Of a DNA stretch of 64,000 nucleotides, positions 10,372 to 17,643 are shown one piece after another. The translations under genes and the position numbers were made by a program. This stretch comes from Betaproteobacteria bacterium UKL13-2 (GTDB lineage: Bacteria > Pseudomonadota > Gammaproteobacteria > Burkholderiales > Usitatibacteraceae). Position 1 is the first letter of the stretch. Each line of letters begins with the position of its first letter. The stretch lies in the NCBI GenBank assembly GCA_001602455.1, contig CP012157.1, positions 2,909,733-2,973,732 on the forward strand, read 5' to 3'. The notes under the pieces were generated by a model. That model made no database searches, was not told the DNA's origin, and saw only the letters and a program-made list of their open reading frames with translations.

Positions 10372-10956
10372 CTGGCTTCCCGGCAAGAACTTTCTGATTT
10401 TTTGGCCTCTGTTGAGCGGCGGGCGTTCAAACAAGCGGTTTTCGCCGTCAAGGACGACGAGGCGGCGCTGGACATCGTGCAAGACTCGATGCTTCGGCTG
10501 GCCGAAAAGTATGGCGATCGGCCAATTGACGAGTTACCGATGCTATTCCAGCGCATTCTTCAGAATGCCATCCGCGACTGGTTTCGCCGCACCAAGGTAC
10601 GTTCGACCTGGACGACGCTGTTCTCATCATTCAGCAACAAGGATGAAGATGACGAGTTTGATATTTTGGAGTCACTCGCCATTGAACAATCATCCAATAT
10701 TCCGGTCTCACCCCACGGGCAGCTAGAGCAAGCGCAGGTATTAACCGCAATTGAACAGGCGGTTGAAAAGCTGCCCGGGCGTCAACGCCAAGCCTTTATG
10801 CTGCGTTATTGGGAAGAATTTGATGTTGCGGAAACAGCAAAAGTGATGGGTTGCTCTGAGGGAAGTGTTAAGACACACTGTTCGCGGGCAGTCAACGCTC
10901 TGTCCATCATGCTCCGCGCGAAAGGTATTTCACTCGATTCAATTGTTACAAAATAG
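10372..10956 (+). CDS. RNA polymerase sigma factor, sigma-70/ECF type
   Basis: 194 codons if it starts at the CTG at 10372. GAGG lies about 8 bp upstream and the peptide LASRQELSDFLASVERRAFKQA continues family homology. A TTG at 10402 gives a shorter 184-codon form. Region 2 covers ERRAFKQAVFAVKDDEAALDIVQDSMLRLAEKY and ILQNAIRDWFRR. Region 4 covers LEQAQVLTAIEQAVEKLPGRQRQAFMLRYWEEFDVAETAKVMGCSEGSVKTHCSRA. It probably directs a small regulon. The next three genes (DUF3619, DUF3106, RDD) are its usual companions in Burkholderiales, and the DUF3619 protein may be its membrane anti-sigma partner (inference). Confidence 0.85.
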   Translation: MASRQELSDFLASVERRAFKQAVFAVKDDEAALDIVQDSMLRLAEKYGDRPIDELPMLFQRILQNAIRDWFRRTKVRSTWTTLFSSFSNKDEDDEFDILESLAIEQSSNIPVSPHGQLEQAQVLTAIEQAVEKLPGRQRQAFMLRYWEEFDVAETAKVMGCSEGSVKTHCSRAVNALSIMLRAKGISLDSIVTK

Positions 10957-11003
10957 CCACTATTGTTTTGGTGATTCGCCTCTAAGGCGCACCCTTTAAG
11001 CTC

Positions 11004-11393
11004 ATGAACGAAAACGACTTTTCCAAAAAATTTGCGTCCTACCTTGATGTCAGCGCGGCGAATGTCAGCGCCGATACAGCGAGCCGTCTGGCCAAGGTAC
11101 GTCAGCAAGCGCTCGCCGCATACCAGCCGCCAGTTCGCATTTTGGGGCTCATCACCGTATCTGGGCAGATGACAGATCCGTCTTATGTGGCTCGGAAGCC
11201 GGTTTTCTGGCTGGGTGTTTTGGGTCTGGCCACTGCCGTCTGGGCGCTTCAGCCTCCAGCAGCAACCGACGATCTCTACGACGAAGCAGGTGTAGTTGAC
11301 GCCAAACTGCTAACCGGCGAATTGCCAATTGATGCATTCTTAGACAAAGATTTCGCCACATGGGTGCAAGAGCAAGAGGCGGCTCCACAGTAG
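11004..11393 (+). CDS. DUF3619-family membrane protein, possible anti-sigma factor
   Basis: 129 codons. The N-terminus (MNENDFSKKFASYLDVSAANVSADTASRLAKVRQQAL) is a cytoplasmic helical region like those of DUF3619 proteins. One hydrophobic segment (PVFWLGVLGLATAVWAL, about residues 65-82) follows, and the C-terminus is acidic. Placement directly after a sigma gene and the single-membrane-span plan fit an anti-sigma role, which is inference. The end overlaps the next gene by 34 bp. Confidence 0.75.
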   Translation: MNENDFSKKFASYLDVSAANVSADTASRLAKVRQQALAAYQPPVRILGLITVSGQMTDPSYVARKPVFWLGVLGLATAVWALQPPAATDDLYDEAGVVDAKLLTGELPIDAFLDKDFATWVQEQEAAPQ

Positions 11394-11917
11394 TTTCGGT
11401 GCAGCGCCGTCGCATCGTCAGGCTCGCGCTGGTAGCGAGCCTCTTTGCGTTTTCTGCCGCCATTCTGACGTTCCATAGCCCATCGGCGCTGAGTCAGGCG
11501 AGCGCGACGCCGAGCGCACCGGCTAACGTACAACCGGCACCCTCTGCGGCTAAGTCGAAGTCGACCGCGACCATTCCTTGGAAGCGCGTCCCGGACGCTG
11601 ATAAAAAAATTCTAGCGCCGCTTGAAAGCCATTGGGCTACGCTCCCCGGCCCCCAGCAACGTAAGCTCTTGGGCGCATCAAAGCATTACCCAACGCTAAC
11701 CCCAGTTGAGCAAGAGCGATTCCAAGAGCGCCTGCGTAGTTGGTCGACTCTGACCCCAGAACAGCGTAGCACTGCGCGCAACAAGTATGAGTCTTTGAAC
11801 AAGCTTTCGCCTGCTAAACAGGATGAACTAAAGGAACGCTGGCAGCACGAAAAACAGGCTGACAAGCAGCCCAAGGACGCACTACCGGCCAATTCATCCG
11901 GCCCGACGAGCAAGTAG
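11360..11917 (+). CDS. DUF3106-family secreted protein
   Basis: Up to 185 codons. The ATG at 11360 overlaps the previous gene; a GTG at 11399 would remove 13 residues and still leave a signal peptide (RRRIVRLALVASLFAFSAAI). The mature part repeats a helical pattern: WKRVPDADKKILAPLESHWATLPGPQQRKLLGASKHYPTLTPVEQERFQERLRSWSTLTPEQRSTARNKY. This is a run of W-x-x-L-x-P-x-Q/E-R units typical of DUF3106. The C-terminus is Lys/Pro rich. Probably periplasmic, function unknown. It belongs to the sigma-factor operon. Confidence 0.75.
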   Translation: MGARARGGSTVVSVQRRRIVRLALVASLFAFSAAILTFHSPSALSQASATPSAPANVQPAPSAAKSKSTATIPWKRVPDADKKILAPLESHWATLPGPQQRKLLGASKHYPTLTPVEQERFQERLRSWSTLTPEQRSTARNKYESLNKLSPAKQDELKERWQHEKQADKQPKDALPANSSGPTSK

Positions 11918-11920
11918 TCT

Positions 11921-12490
11921 ATGCAACGGGCGTCTGACACCGCCACGCGCGGCGTGACGGGTGCGAATATCGATGCATCCGCCCAAATCACAACGCCAAG
12001 CATCATGCGCCGGATCGCCTGCATTCCTTATGAGGGGCTGCTGTTGCTCGCACTCGTGCTCATCGCAAGCTTCCCTATCGCAGGGCTAAAGGGAGTCACG
12101 CTTAGCGGCGCGCCTCACGTCATCTTCCAGTGTTACTTGGCGGTGGTGACTATTTTGTACTTCAGTTGGCAATGGCAAAAGAATGGGCAAACACTTCCCA
12201 TGAAGACGTGGCGCTTTCGGGTTGTCGACGCCGAAGGTAAACGGCTAACTTGGGCGAGAGCGATCGTGCGCGTGTTTGCGGCAACGATCTTTTTTGGACC
12301 GGCGTGCGTCGGGGTGCTTCTGCTATTTTTTCCAGACCGTCTGAGCCCCGTTATCACCATGTGGTTCTTTCTGCCAATGGCGGCGACCTTGCTATTCGCG
12401 AAGTTCGATAGCGATCAACAGTTCCTCCATGATCGAATTGCCGGAACACAACTCAAAGACGCGACGCTTGACCCGGCGAAAACAGGCTAA
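11921..12490 (+). CDS. RDD-family membrane protein
   Basis: 189 codons, starting 3 bp after the preceding stop. Hydrophobic segments are near residues 33-50, 62-80, 112-130 and 135-150. The RDD-type arginine/aspartate pattern appears as RIACIPYEGLLLLALVL and again near FDSDQQFLHDRIAGTQLKD. RDD proteins are often annotated as small transporters or ion exchangers, but the role here is unknown. Last gene of the sigma-factor operon, convergent with lptG and overlapping its end by 4 bp. Confidence 0.8.
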   Translation: MQRASDTATRGVTGANIDASAQITTPSIMRRIACIPYEGLLLLALVLIASFPIAGLKGVTLSGAPHVIFQCYLAVVTILYFSWQWQKNGQTLPMKTWRFRVVDAEGKRLTWARAIVRVFAATIFFGPACVGVLLLFFPDRLSPVITMWFFLPMAATLLFAKFDSDQQFLHDRIAGTQLKDATLDPAKTG

Positions 12491-13587
12491 CCAAATCGGT
12501 GGCGGGGATATTCCTTCAGGAATAACAGCGCGACGGCGACGGAGAAAAATGTCGCCAGCGGCAATGACGCGGTCAGCGCAGGCGACCAGTCGTTAAGAAC
12601 AGTCAGATGCCCAATCAATTGGTTCAAGAAGTACGCGCCGATGCCGATCATCGTGCCGAGCACGAGCATCGCGCCCACGCCACCTGCGCGCTCTGATTGA
12701 ATCGCAAATGGGATCGCAAGAAGCATCATGACAATCACAGCGACGGGCTGAAACACCTTATTCCATAGCGCAACTTCGTAGCGCGTACTGTTTTGCTTGT
12801 TTTCGCGCAGATGCTGGATAAATGCGTTCAGGTTACTGATCGACATCTCTTCGGGCCTCACCCGAAGCACAGCCAGCAAATCCGGCGTCATTGCTGACAC
12901 CCATTCCGCGGTCGGCAACTTAGTGATTCTGGCGACGCCAGAAGCGCCATCGCCATCAAACGTGGTTTGTTCGACATTCGTCAAGCGCCAGAGATTCTTC
13001 GCCTCATACCGGCCTTTTTCAGCAACGCGGATGGACTTCAAGCGATATTGCGCGTCGAACTCAAAAATACGCATATTGATGAGCTCCGTATCAGGCGTCA
13101 CGTTTTGAATATTCACAAATGATCGGTCGTCTTTGACCCAGAAGCCCGATCGAAACTGTCTCGCCACCACGTTGGTGGTTGCCGAGATACGCATTCTTTT
13201 TGCAGCTTCTTCGGCAGCAGGTGCGACAAACTCGCCAAAGGCGAAAATAATGCCAGAAAACAGAATGCCGATGATCGCCGCCAATACAGATAGCCTTGCG
13301 AGCGAAAGCCCGGAGGCTCGCATCACCGTGAGTTCGGACTGAGTCGATAACCTAGAGATTGCGAACAGTGTACCGAGTAGCGCAGCGACCGGAAACACCA
13401 CCACCACATGTGACGGCTGTGAAAGCAACACATAGGCAAAAGCGGTCATCAGGCCGTACCCCCCCTTGCTGAGTGCGCCGAGCTCACGGATGAGGTCAAA
13501 CAGCGCAAACAGCGCCAACAACGCGAGTAACAGAAACGCTGTGGCGAGCGCAATTTCTTTGGCCAAATAACGAAACAAGATCGACAT
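12487..13587 (-). CDS. lptG: LPS export ABC transporter permease LptG
   Basis: 366 codons of YjgP/YjgQ type. Three N-terminal membrane segments (residues 5-30, 50-75, 95-125), a periplasmic beta-jellyroll region (about 130-265) and three C-terminal segments match LptG. Signature stretches are SQPSHVVVVFPVAALLGTLFAISRLSTQSELTVMRASGLS and VMMLLAIPFAIQSERAGGVGAML. With LptF and the LptB ATPase it extracts lipopolysaccharide from the inner membrane. lptF, usually directly upstream, is not adjacent here: the preceding minus-strand gene is a small unrelated membrane protein. Confidence 0.9.
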   Translation of the reverse strand: MSILFRYLAKEIALATAFLLLALLALFALFDLIRELGALSKGGYGLMTAFAYVLLSQPSHVVVVFPVAALLGTLFAISRLSTQSELTVMRASGLSLARLSVLAAIIGILFSGIIFAFGEFVAPAAEEAAKRMRISATTNVVARQFRSGFWVKDDRSFVNIQNVTPDTELINMRIFEFDAQYRLKSIRVAEKGRYEAKNLWRLTNVEQTTFDGDGASGVARITKLPTAEWVSAMTPDLLAVLRVRPEEMSISNLNAFIQHLRENKQNSTRYEVALWNKVFQPVAVIVMMLLAIPFAIQSERAGGVGAMLVLGTMIGIGAYFLNQLIGHLTVLNDWSPALTASLPLATFFSVAVALLFLKEYPRHRFG

Positions 13588-13630
13588 CGCTAGATTATCG
13601 CATCGGCAGGCCGCCCACCGGCAACGCCAA

Positions 13631-13918
13631 CTAACCTGCGTTAATCCTAAAATAAACTAGCCCGACCACGGTCGCGACCCAAACCCAAAACACCAAACCA
13701 AACGCGACCAAAGGCATGTGCTGATCACGCACAAATCTTGGCGACAGCAACCTCGCCAACTTCGTCGCCGGGCTGGTGATGATGCGAAGCAGGACATATA
13801 CAAAGTTCTTTTCGCGGTTGATGCCTGCAAAAAGATAAACCAGCCCTTGGCCCAGCAGCGCGAATCCCGCCACTTCAGCCAGCGCCTTCAGAACCTTAAG
13901 TAGAAATACGACATCCAT
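13631..13918 (-). CDS. Small membrane protein of unknown function
   Basis: 95 codons from the ATG at 13918 (MDVVFLLKVLKALAEVAG). A TTG 11 codons upstream is less likely. Two hydrophobic segments lie near residues 5-35 and 68-90, with a basic stretch (TSPATKLARLLSPRFVRDQ) between. I do not recognise a family. It lies between lptG and the terminator behind actP, so it is probably transcribed on its own or with lptG. Confidence 0.6.
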   Translation of the reverse strand: MDVVFLLKVLKALAEVAGFALLGQGLVYLFAGINREKNFVYVLLRIITSPATKLARLLSPRFVRDQHMPLVAFGLVFWVWVATVVGLVYFRINAG

Positions 13919-13950
13919 TTCAGCAATCCCAACAAATTCACAAACCAACA

Positions 13951-13986
13951 AAGAAAAACCCGCGCCACCTCTCGGCAGCGCGGGTT
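13951..13986 (-). terminator. Rho-independent terminator behind actP
   Basis: On the minus strand AACCCGCGC and GCGCGGGTT form a 9-bp GC-rich stem around a 12-base loop, followed directly by a T-tract. It lies 25 bp downstream of the actP stop and upstream of the next minus-strand gene, so it ends the DUF4212-actP transcript. Confidence 0.85.
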
Positions 13987-14010
13987 GTTTTACCGACTAG
14001 CACGAGGGGA

Positions 14011-16098
14011 TTAGCCCGCTGCGCCCGCCGTATCCATCTTGTCGCCCTTGATGGAAGGGTAACGTACGTGCTCGACCAAGTCTTGAGTGGCTTGATCTGG
14101 CGCTTTTGTCACCAGTGACACGATGACCATGACCGCCATACCCGCCGCAACCCCAAAGACACCGGAGCCGATTGGCAAGATGTCGAACCAAAGAGGCATC
14201 TTTGGCACACCCATATTGGTGAAGAATGGGTAGGTCCGCAACATATAGTACATGGTCACGCCAAGCCCAATAATCATCCCCAAAACTGCGGCTGGTTTAT
14301 TTGCGCGCTTCCAGAATACGCCAAGCACCAGAGCTGGGAAGAATGCCGAAGCTGCTAACGAGAACGCTGCGCCCACCAAGAACAAGATATCACCGGGCTT
14401 TTGCGCTGTGACGTACGCTGCAACCATTGCAACCACCAGCAGCAACACTTTGGAGATGGTGATGCGACGTGCCGTCGTTGCATCTGGGTTGATCATCTTG
14501 TAATACACGTCGTGTGACAACGCGTTGGCGATGGTCAACAGCAGGCCGTCCGCTGTTGATAGTGCAGCGGCTAAACCACCCGCGGCCACAAGACCAGATA
14601 TAACGTACGGCAGCCCGGCAATCTCAGGGGTTGCCAACACGATGATGTCCTGACCAATCACAATTTCGGCGAGCTGCACGATACCATCCTTGTTAATGTC
14701 GACGATACTCAAGAGGCTCTTGTCGACCGCCTGCCACGAATTCACCCATTGCGGTAGATCGGCAAACGCCTTTCCAACCACATTGGAGTAAATGTCAAAC
14801 TTCACAAGCACTGCCAGCGCAGGGGCTGAGAAGTAAAGCAAGAAGATGAAGAACAGCGACCAGAACACCGATATACGCGCTTCATGTACGGAAGGCGTTG
14901 TGTAATAGCGCATCAGAATATGAGGCAGCGCTGCGGTGCCGACCATCAGACAGAACACTAGCGCTAGGAAGTTATTGCGCTTGTTATCCGATGACTTCTG
15001 TTTTTCCTCGTCAGTCTTGCCAGTACCGACAAATGGCGTACCGTGCGGCAGCGGTGGTGCGGCGCGTCCGGCTGCACCTTGCTGGCCCTTTAGTTGCCCT
15101 TCATAAGCTTTCACGTCTTTCGGGAACGAATCGACCGCCTTCTCCGCTGCTTGGATGGCTGCGCTGTCAGGTGTTGGAGCCGCTTTCAGTTCGTCAACTT
15201 TTGCCACCAACGCGGCTTTGTCGGCATTGTAAGAAGTTTCGGCTCCGGCCTTGAGCTTCTCACCGGCAGTCTTCGCACGGTCAGCAAAAATCTTTCGGAC
15301 TTCCAGTTCCTTTGGGTCAACCGTCAGTTTTTTCTCGAGACCAGTCACTTTTTCAAGCACGCCGCCATACACCAGTTGTGGAATCGGGATACCAGTTTGT
15401 TTGACGGACAACCATACCACCGGGATCATGTAGGCAACGATAAGGATGATGTACTGCGCGACCTGTGTCCAAGTTACGGCCTTCATACCGCCCAAGAACG
15501 AGCAAACCAAAATTCCCATCAGGCCCACAATGACGCCCATGGCAAATTCCAAACCTGTGAAGCGGCTGGTGATCAGTCCAACGCCGTAGATCTGCGCAAC
15601 CACGTACACAAAAGAAACGAGGATTGCGGCAAACACACCGATGGAACGAACGAAGTTGCCGCCGTAACGTGCTCCCAGAAAATCAGGAATCGTAAACTGG
15701 CCAAACTTTCGCAGGTAAGGTGCTAGGAACAATGCCACTAAACAATAGCCACCGGTCCAGCCCATGATGAACGCTAATCCATCAAAGCCTTGTAGGTAGA
15801 GGCCACCAGCCATACCGATAAACGACGCGGCCGACATCCAGTCGGCACCCGTTGCCATGCCGTTAAACATCGCCGGGACTTTTCGCCCCGCCACGTAGTA
15901 CTCGGCGACGTCCAGCGTACGGCTCATGATGCCAATAGTTGCGTACAGCAGGATGGTCGCCACCAAGAAGGCGTAACCAAGGTACGCCCGCGGCGTACCC
16001 ATTTGTTCTGCGATGCCCAACAGCACGACAAAGCCGATGAATCCGCCGGTGTAGATGGAGTAGTACTTCTTCAGTTGTTGATTAAAGGTCTGACTCAT
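14011..16098 (-). CDS. actP: Cation/acetate symporter of the sodium:solute symporter family
   Basis: 695 codons, longer than E. coli ActP (about 550). The extra length is a hydrophilic Lys/Ala/Glu-rich insertion near residues 255-370, as in ActP-like proteins paired with a DUF4212 subunit. About 13 membrane segments are visible. SSS-family stretches include EYYVAGRKVPAMFNGMATGADWMSAASFIG, WTGGYCLVALFLAPYLRKFGQFTIPDFLGARYGG and GLAAALSTADGLLLTIANALSHDVY. Likely substrate is acetate or another short monocarboxylate, supported by nearby acs. The start overlaps the DUF4212 stop by 4 bp. Confidence 0.88.
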   Translation of the reverse strand: MSQTFNQQLKKYYSIYTGGFIGFVVLLGIAEQMGTPRAYLGYAFLVATILLYATIGIMSRTLDVAEYYVAGRKVPAMFNGMATGADWMSAASFIGMAGGLYLQGFDGLAFIMGWTGGYCLVALFLAPYLRKFGQFTIPDFLGARYGGNFVRSIGVFAAILVSFVYVVAQIYGVGLITSRFTGLEFAMGVIVGLMGILVCSFLGGMKAVTWTQVAQYIILIVAYMIPVVWLSVKQTGIPIPQLVYGGVLEKVTGLEKKLTVDPKELEVRKIFADRAKTAGEKLKAGAETSYNADKAALVAKVDELKAAPTPDSAAIQAAEKAVDSFPKDVKAYEGQLKGQQGAAGRAAPPLPHGTPFVGTGKTDEEKQKSSDNKRNNFLALVFCLMVGTAALPHILMRYYTTPSVHEARISVFWSLFFIFLLYFSAPALAVLVKFDIYSNVVGKAFADLPQWVNSWQAVDKSLLSIVDINKDGIVQLAEIVIGQDIIVLATPEIAGLPYVISGLVAAGGLAAALSTADGLLLTIANALSHDVYYKMINPDATTARRITISKVLLLVVAMVAAYVTAQKPGDILFLVGAAFSLAASAFFPALVLGVFWKRANKPAAVLGMIIGLGVTMYYMLRTYPFFTNMGVPKMPLWFDILPIGSGVFGVAAGMAVMVIVSLVTKAPDQATQDLVEHVRYPSIKGDKMDTAGAAG

Positions 16099-16361
16099 GC
16101 CTCTTCTCCCTCATCAACACCATGCTCAATGTCGAGCTTACGCATGTACATGGCATAAAAGCCGATGATCAGTACGTAGATAATCAGGGAGCCTTGAGCG
16201 GCCATGTAAAAAGAAAGCGGCCAGCCAAAGAAGTTAATGGTGGCAAGCTCGCGCGCAAAGTACGCCATGACAAATGTCACGACGAACCAGATGCTGAGCA
16301 GGAACGCTGTGATTCGCAGGTTCTTTTGCCAGTAGTCTCGGTGTTGATCAGTCAACTGCAT
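16095..16361 (-). CDS. DUF4212 small subunit of the solute symporter
   Basis: 88 codons with a strong ribosome site (GGAGG). Two membrane segments (residues 15-37 and 46-70) and the typical DUF4212 pattern HRDYWQKNLRI and FVVTFVMAYFARELATINFFGWPLSFYMAAQGSLIIYVLIIGFYAMYM. These small proteins are encoded directly before ActP-like symporters and are thought to act as their subunit. Translation is coupled to actP through the ATGA overlap. The promoter should lie in the 240 bp between 16362 and 16601. Confidence 0.88.
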   Translation of the reverse strand: MQLTDQHRDYWQKNLRITAFLLSIWFVVTFVMAYFARELATINFFGWPLSFYMAAQGSLIIYVLIIGFYAMYMRKLDIEHGVDEGEEA

Positions 16362-16601
16362 TGAGTCCTCCTAGTTTTGTCAAATGATGCGTGTGCTAAA
16401 ACATTTCACGCCTGCCATCGTTGGGCAGGAAACTTAGCGATGTGAGTAATCTCACATTCGTCGGACAGTATAGGGGGACATCTTTAGTCCGGCAATGAAA
16501 AACAGAGGATTTGCTCTAAATTTATCTGCTGCGTCGCAGCAAAAACGTCACCTCCCGCAAGCGAGTAAACGTGGTCTTTACTTTGAAGTGGGGAGCCGCC
16601 G

Positions 16602-16891
16602 TTAACCTGAACATTTCATCGGGGCGCGTGCGAATGCGGGTGAGTGCGTGGATGGGCGAGCGACTTTTTGCCCGACCGACCGAAGCACAGCGAGCCGTGT
16701 TTGCCAAATGCGTACCGGCCGAAGGCGCGCGTTTGTCGACCGCGGTAGCAAACACGGCACCGTCCAATCGCGCGAGGGCGAACGTGCAGCCCGCATCCAC
16801 GGCAAAAGAGGAACGATCCGAATTGGTTTGCCACTCGCTAAGAGGCAATGTGCCTCAAAGTAGCAGGAGACCCGTGTAATATTCAGGTTAG
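16602..16891. repeat. Dispersed element with terminal inverted repeats (copy B, 290 bp)
   Basis: Ends are TTAACCTGAACATTTC (16602-16617) and GTAATATTCAGGTTAG (16876-16891). The interior is the reverse of copy A around GCGAACGTGCAGCCCGCATC (about 16780-16799), with about 90 bp extra on one side. The right end overlaps the TAA stop of the exonuclease gene, as copy A does with ilvC. Frames crossing it are chance. Confidence 0.75.
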
Positions 16892-17628
16892 CGTCGCCGC
16901 AGCCACGCATAGTCCTTGGCAGATTCCAAAACCGCTCCGACATTCGCGAACCCTTGTTTTTCCGCAATTGACAACAGAACACCCAGCAACTGCGCGGTAC
17001 CGAGCGCGTCGGCGGCGGCGTTGTGCCGTGCCGAGACCTCGATGCGGTATCGCTGCAGCCACCAGTCCAAGGGGTAGCCGTGCCCGAACGCCTGCGTTTT
17101 TGCCGACCCTTGTTCCGTATCGACGAGCGCCGGTGCCAGCGCCGCAAGGTCGAGCCAAGTCGTCCCGATCGTAGTGCCAAGATATTTTTTGCAGGCCCGC
17201 TCAAGCATGATCTGATCAAAACTAGCGTGATAGCCGACTAGCGGGCTGTTGCCGGCGAACTCAAGAAATGCAAGTAAGGCTTCAACCGCATCCACCCCCG
17301 ATTGTTGGTCGCGCCCGGAAATGCGGTGGATCAGAATATTGTCTTGCGAGGAAATCTTGGTCTGCCTGAGTACTACCTCGTGGCTTTCCCCGAGGTGCAC
17401 GCGAGTGCCAGCGACAACAACCGCCCCGATGGCGATTAACTGGTCATTCCAGACATTCAATCCGGACGCCTCAACATCGGCAACAACCCAGCGTGCTTGC
17501 GCCAGGCCGATCCCCGACAGCTCGCTTGGCGCAGGAATGTTTGACTCAATCGCCCGCAGCCTCGAACACTGCAAGCCGCTCAGCGGAACGGGGTTTCCGA
17601 ATAGGTGCCGCAGCCATTCCATCGCCAT
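16888..17628 (-). CDS. DEDDh-type 3'-5' exonuclease (DnaQ-like)
   Basis: 246 codons. The exonuclease fold carries ExoI (WVVADVEASGLNVWND, Asp and Glu, near residue 48), ExoII (SPLVGYHASFDQIMLERA, Asp) and ExoIII (RHNAAADALGTAQLL, His and Asp), so all DEDDh metal ligands are present. It resembles the polymerase III epsilon-like exonucleases often encoded beside a CBS/DUF294 protein and actP. It lies 15 bp downstream of the DUF294 gene in the same operon. The cellular role is not established. Confidence 0.85.
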   Translation of the reverse strand: MAMEWLRHLFGNPVPLSGLQCSRLRAIESNIPAPSELSGIGLAQARWVVADVEASGLNVWNDQLIAIGAVVVAGTRVHLGESHEVVLRQTKISSQDNILIHRISGRDQQSGVDAVEALLAFLEFAGNSPLVGYHASFDQIMLERACKKYLGTTIGTTWLDLAALAPALVDTEQGSAKTQAFGHGYPLDWWLQRYRIEVSARHNAAADALGTAQLLGVLLSIAEKQGFANVGAVLESAKDYAWLRRR

Positions 17629-17643
17629 GGGAATGCCCGCCGA

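Noticed and set aside
16602-17219. Overlapping frames across the dispersed repeat and the exonuclease gene
   Set aside because: They are shadows of the exonuclease gene and of the repeat, with no ribosome sites.
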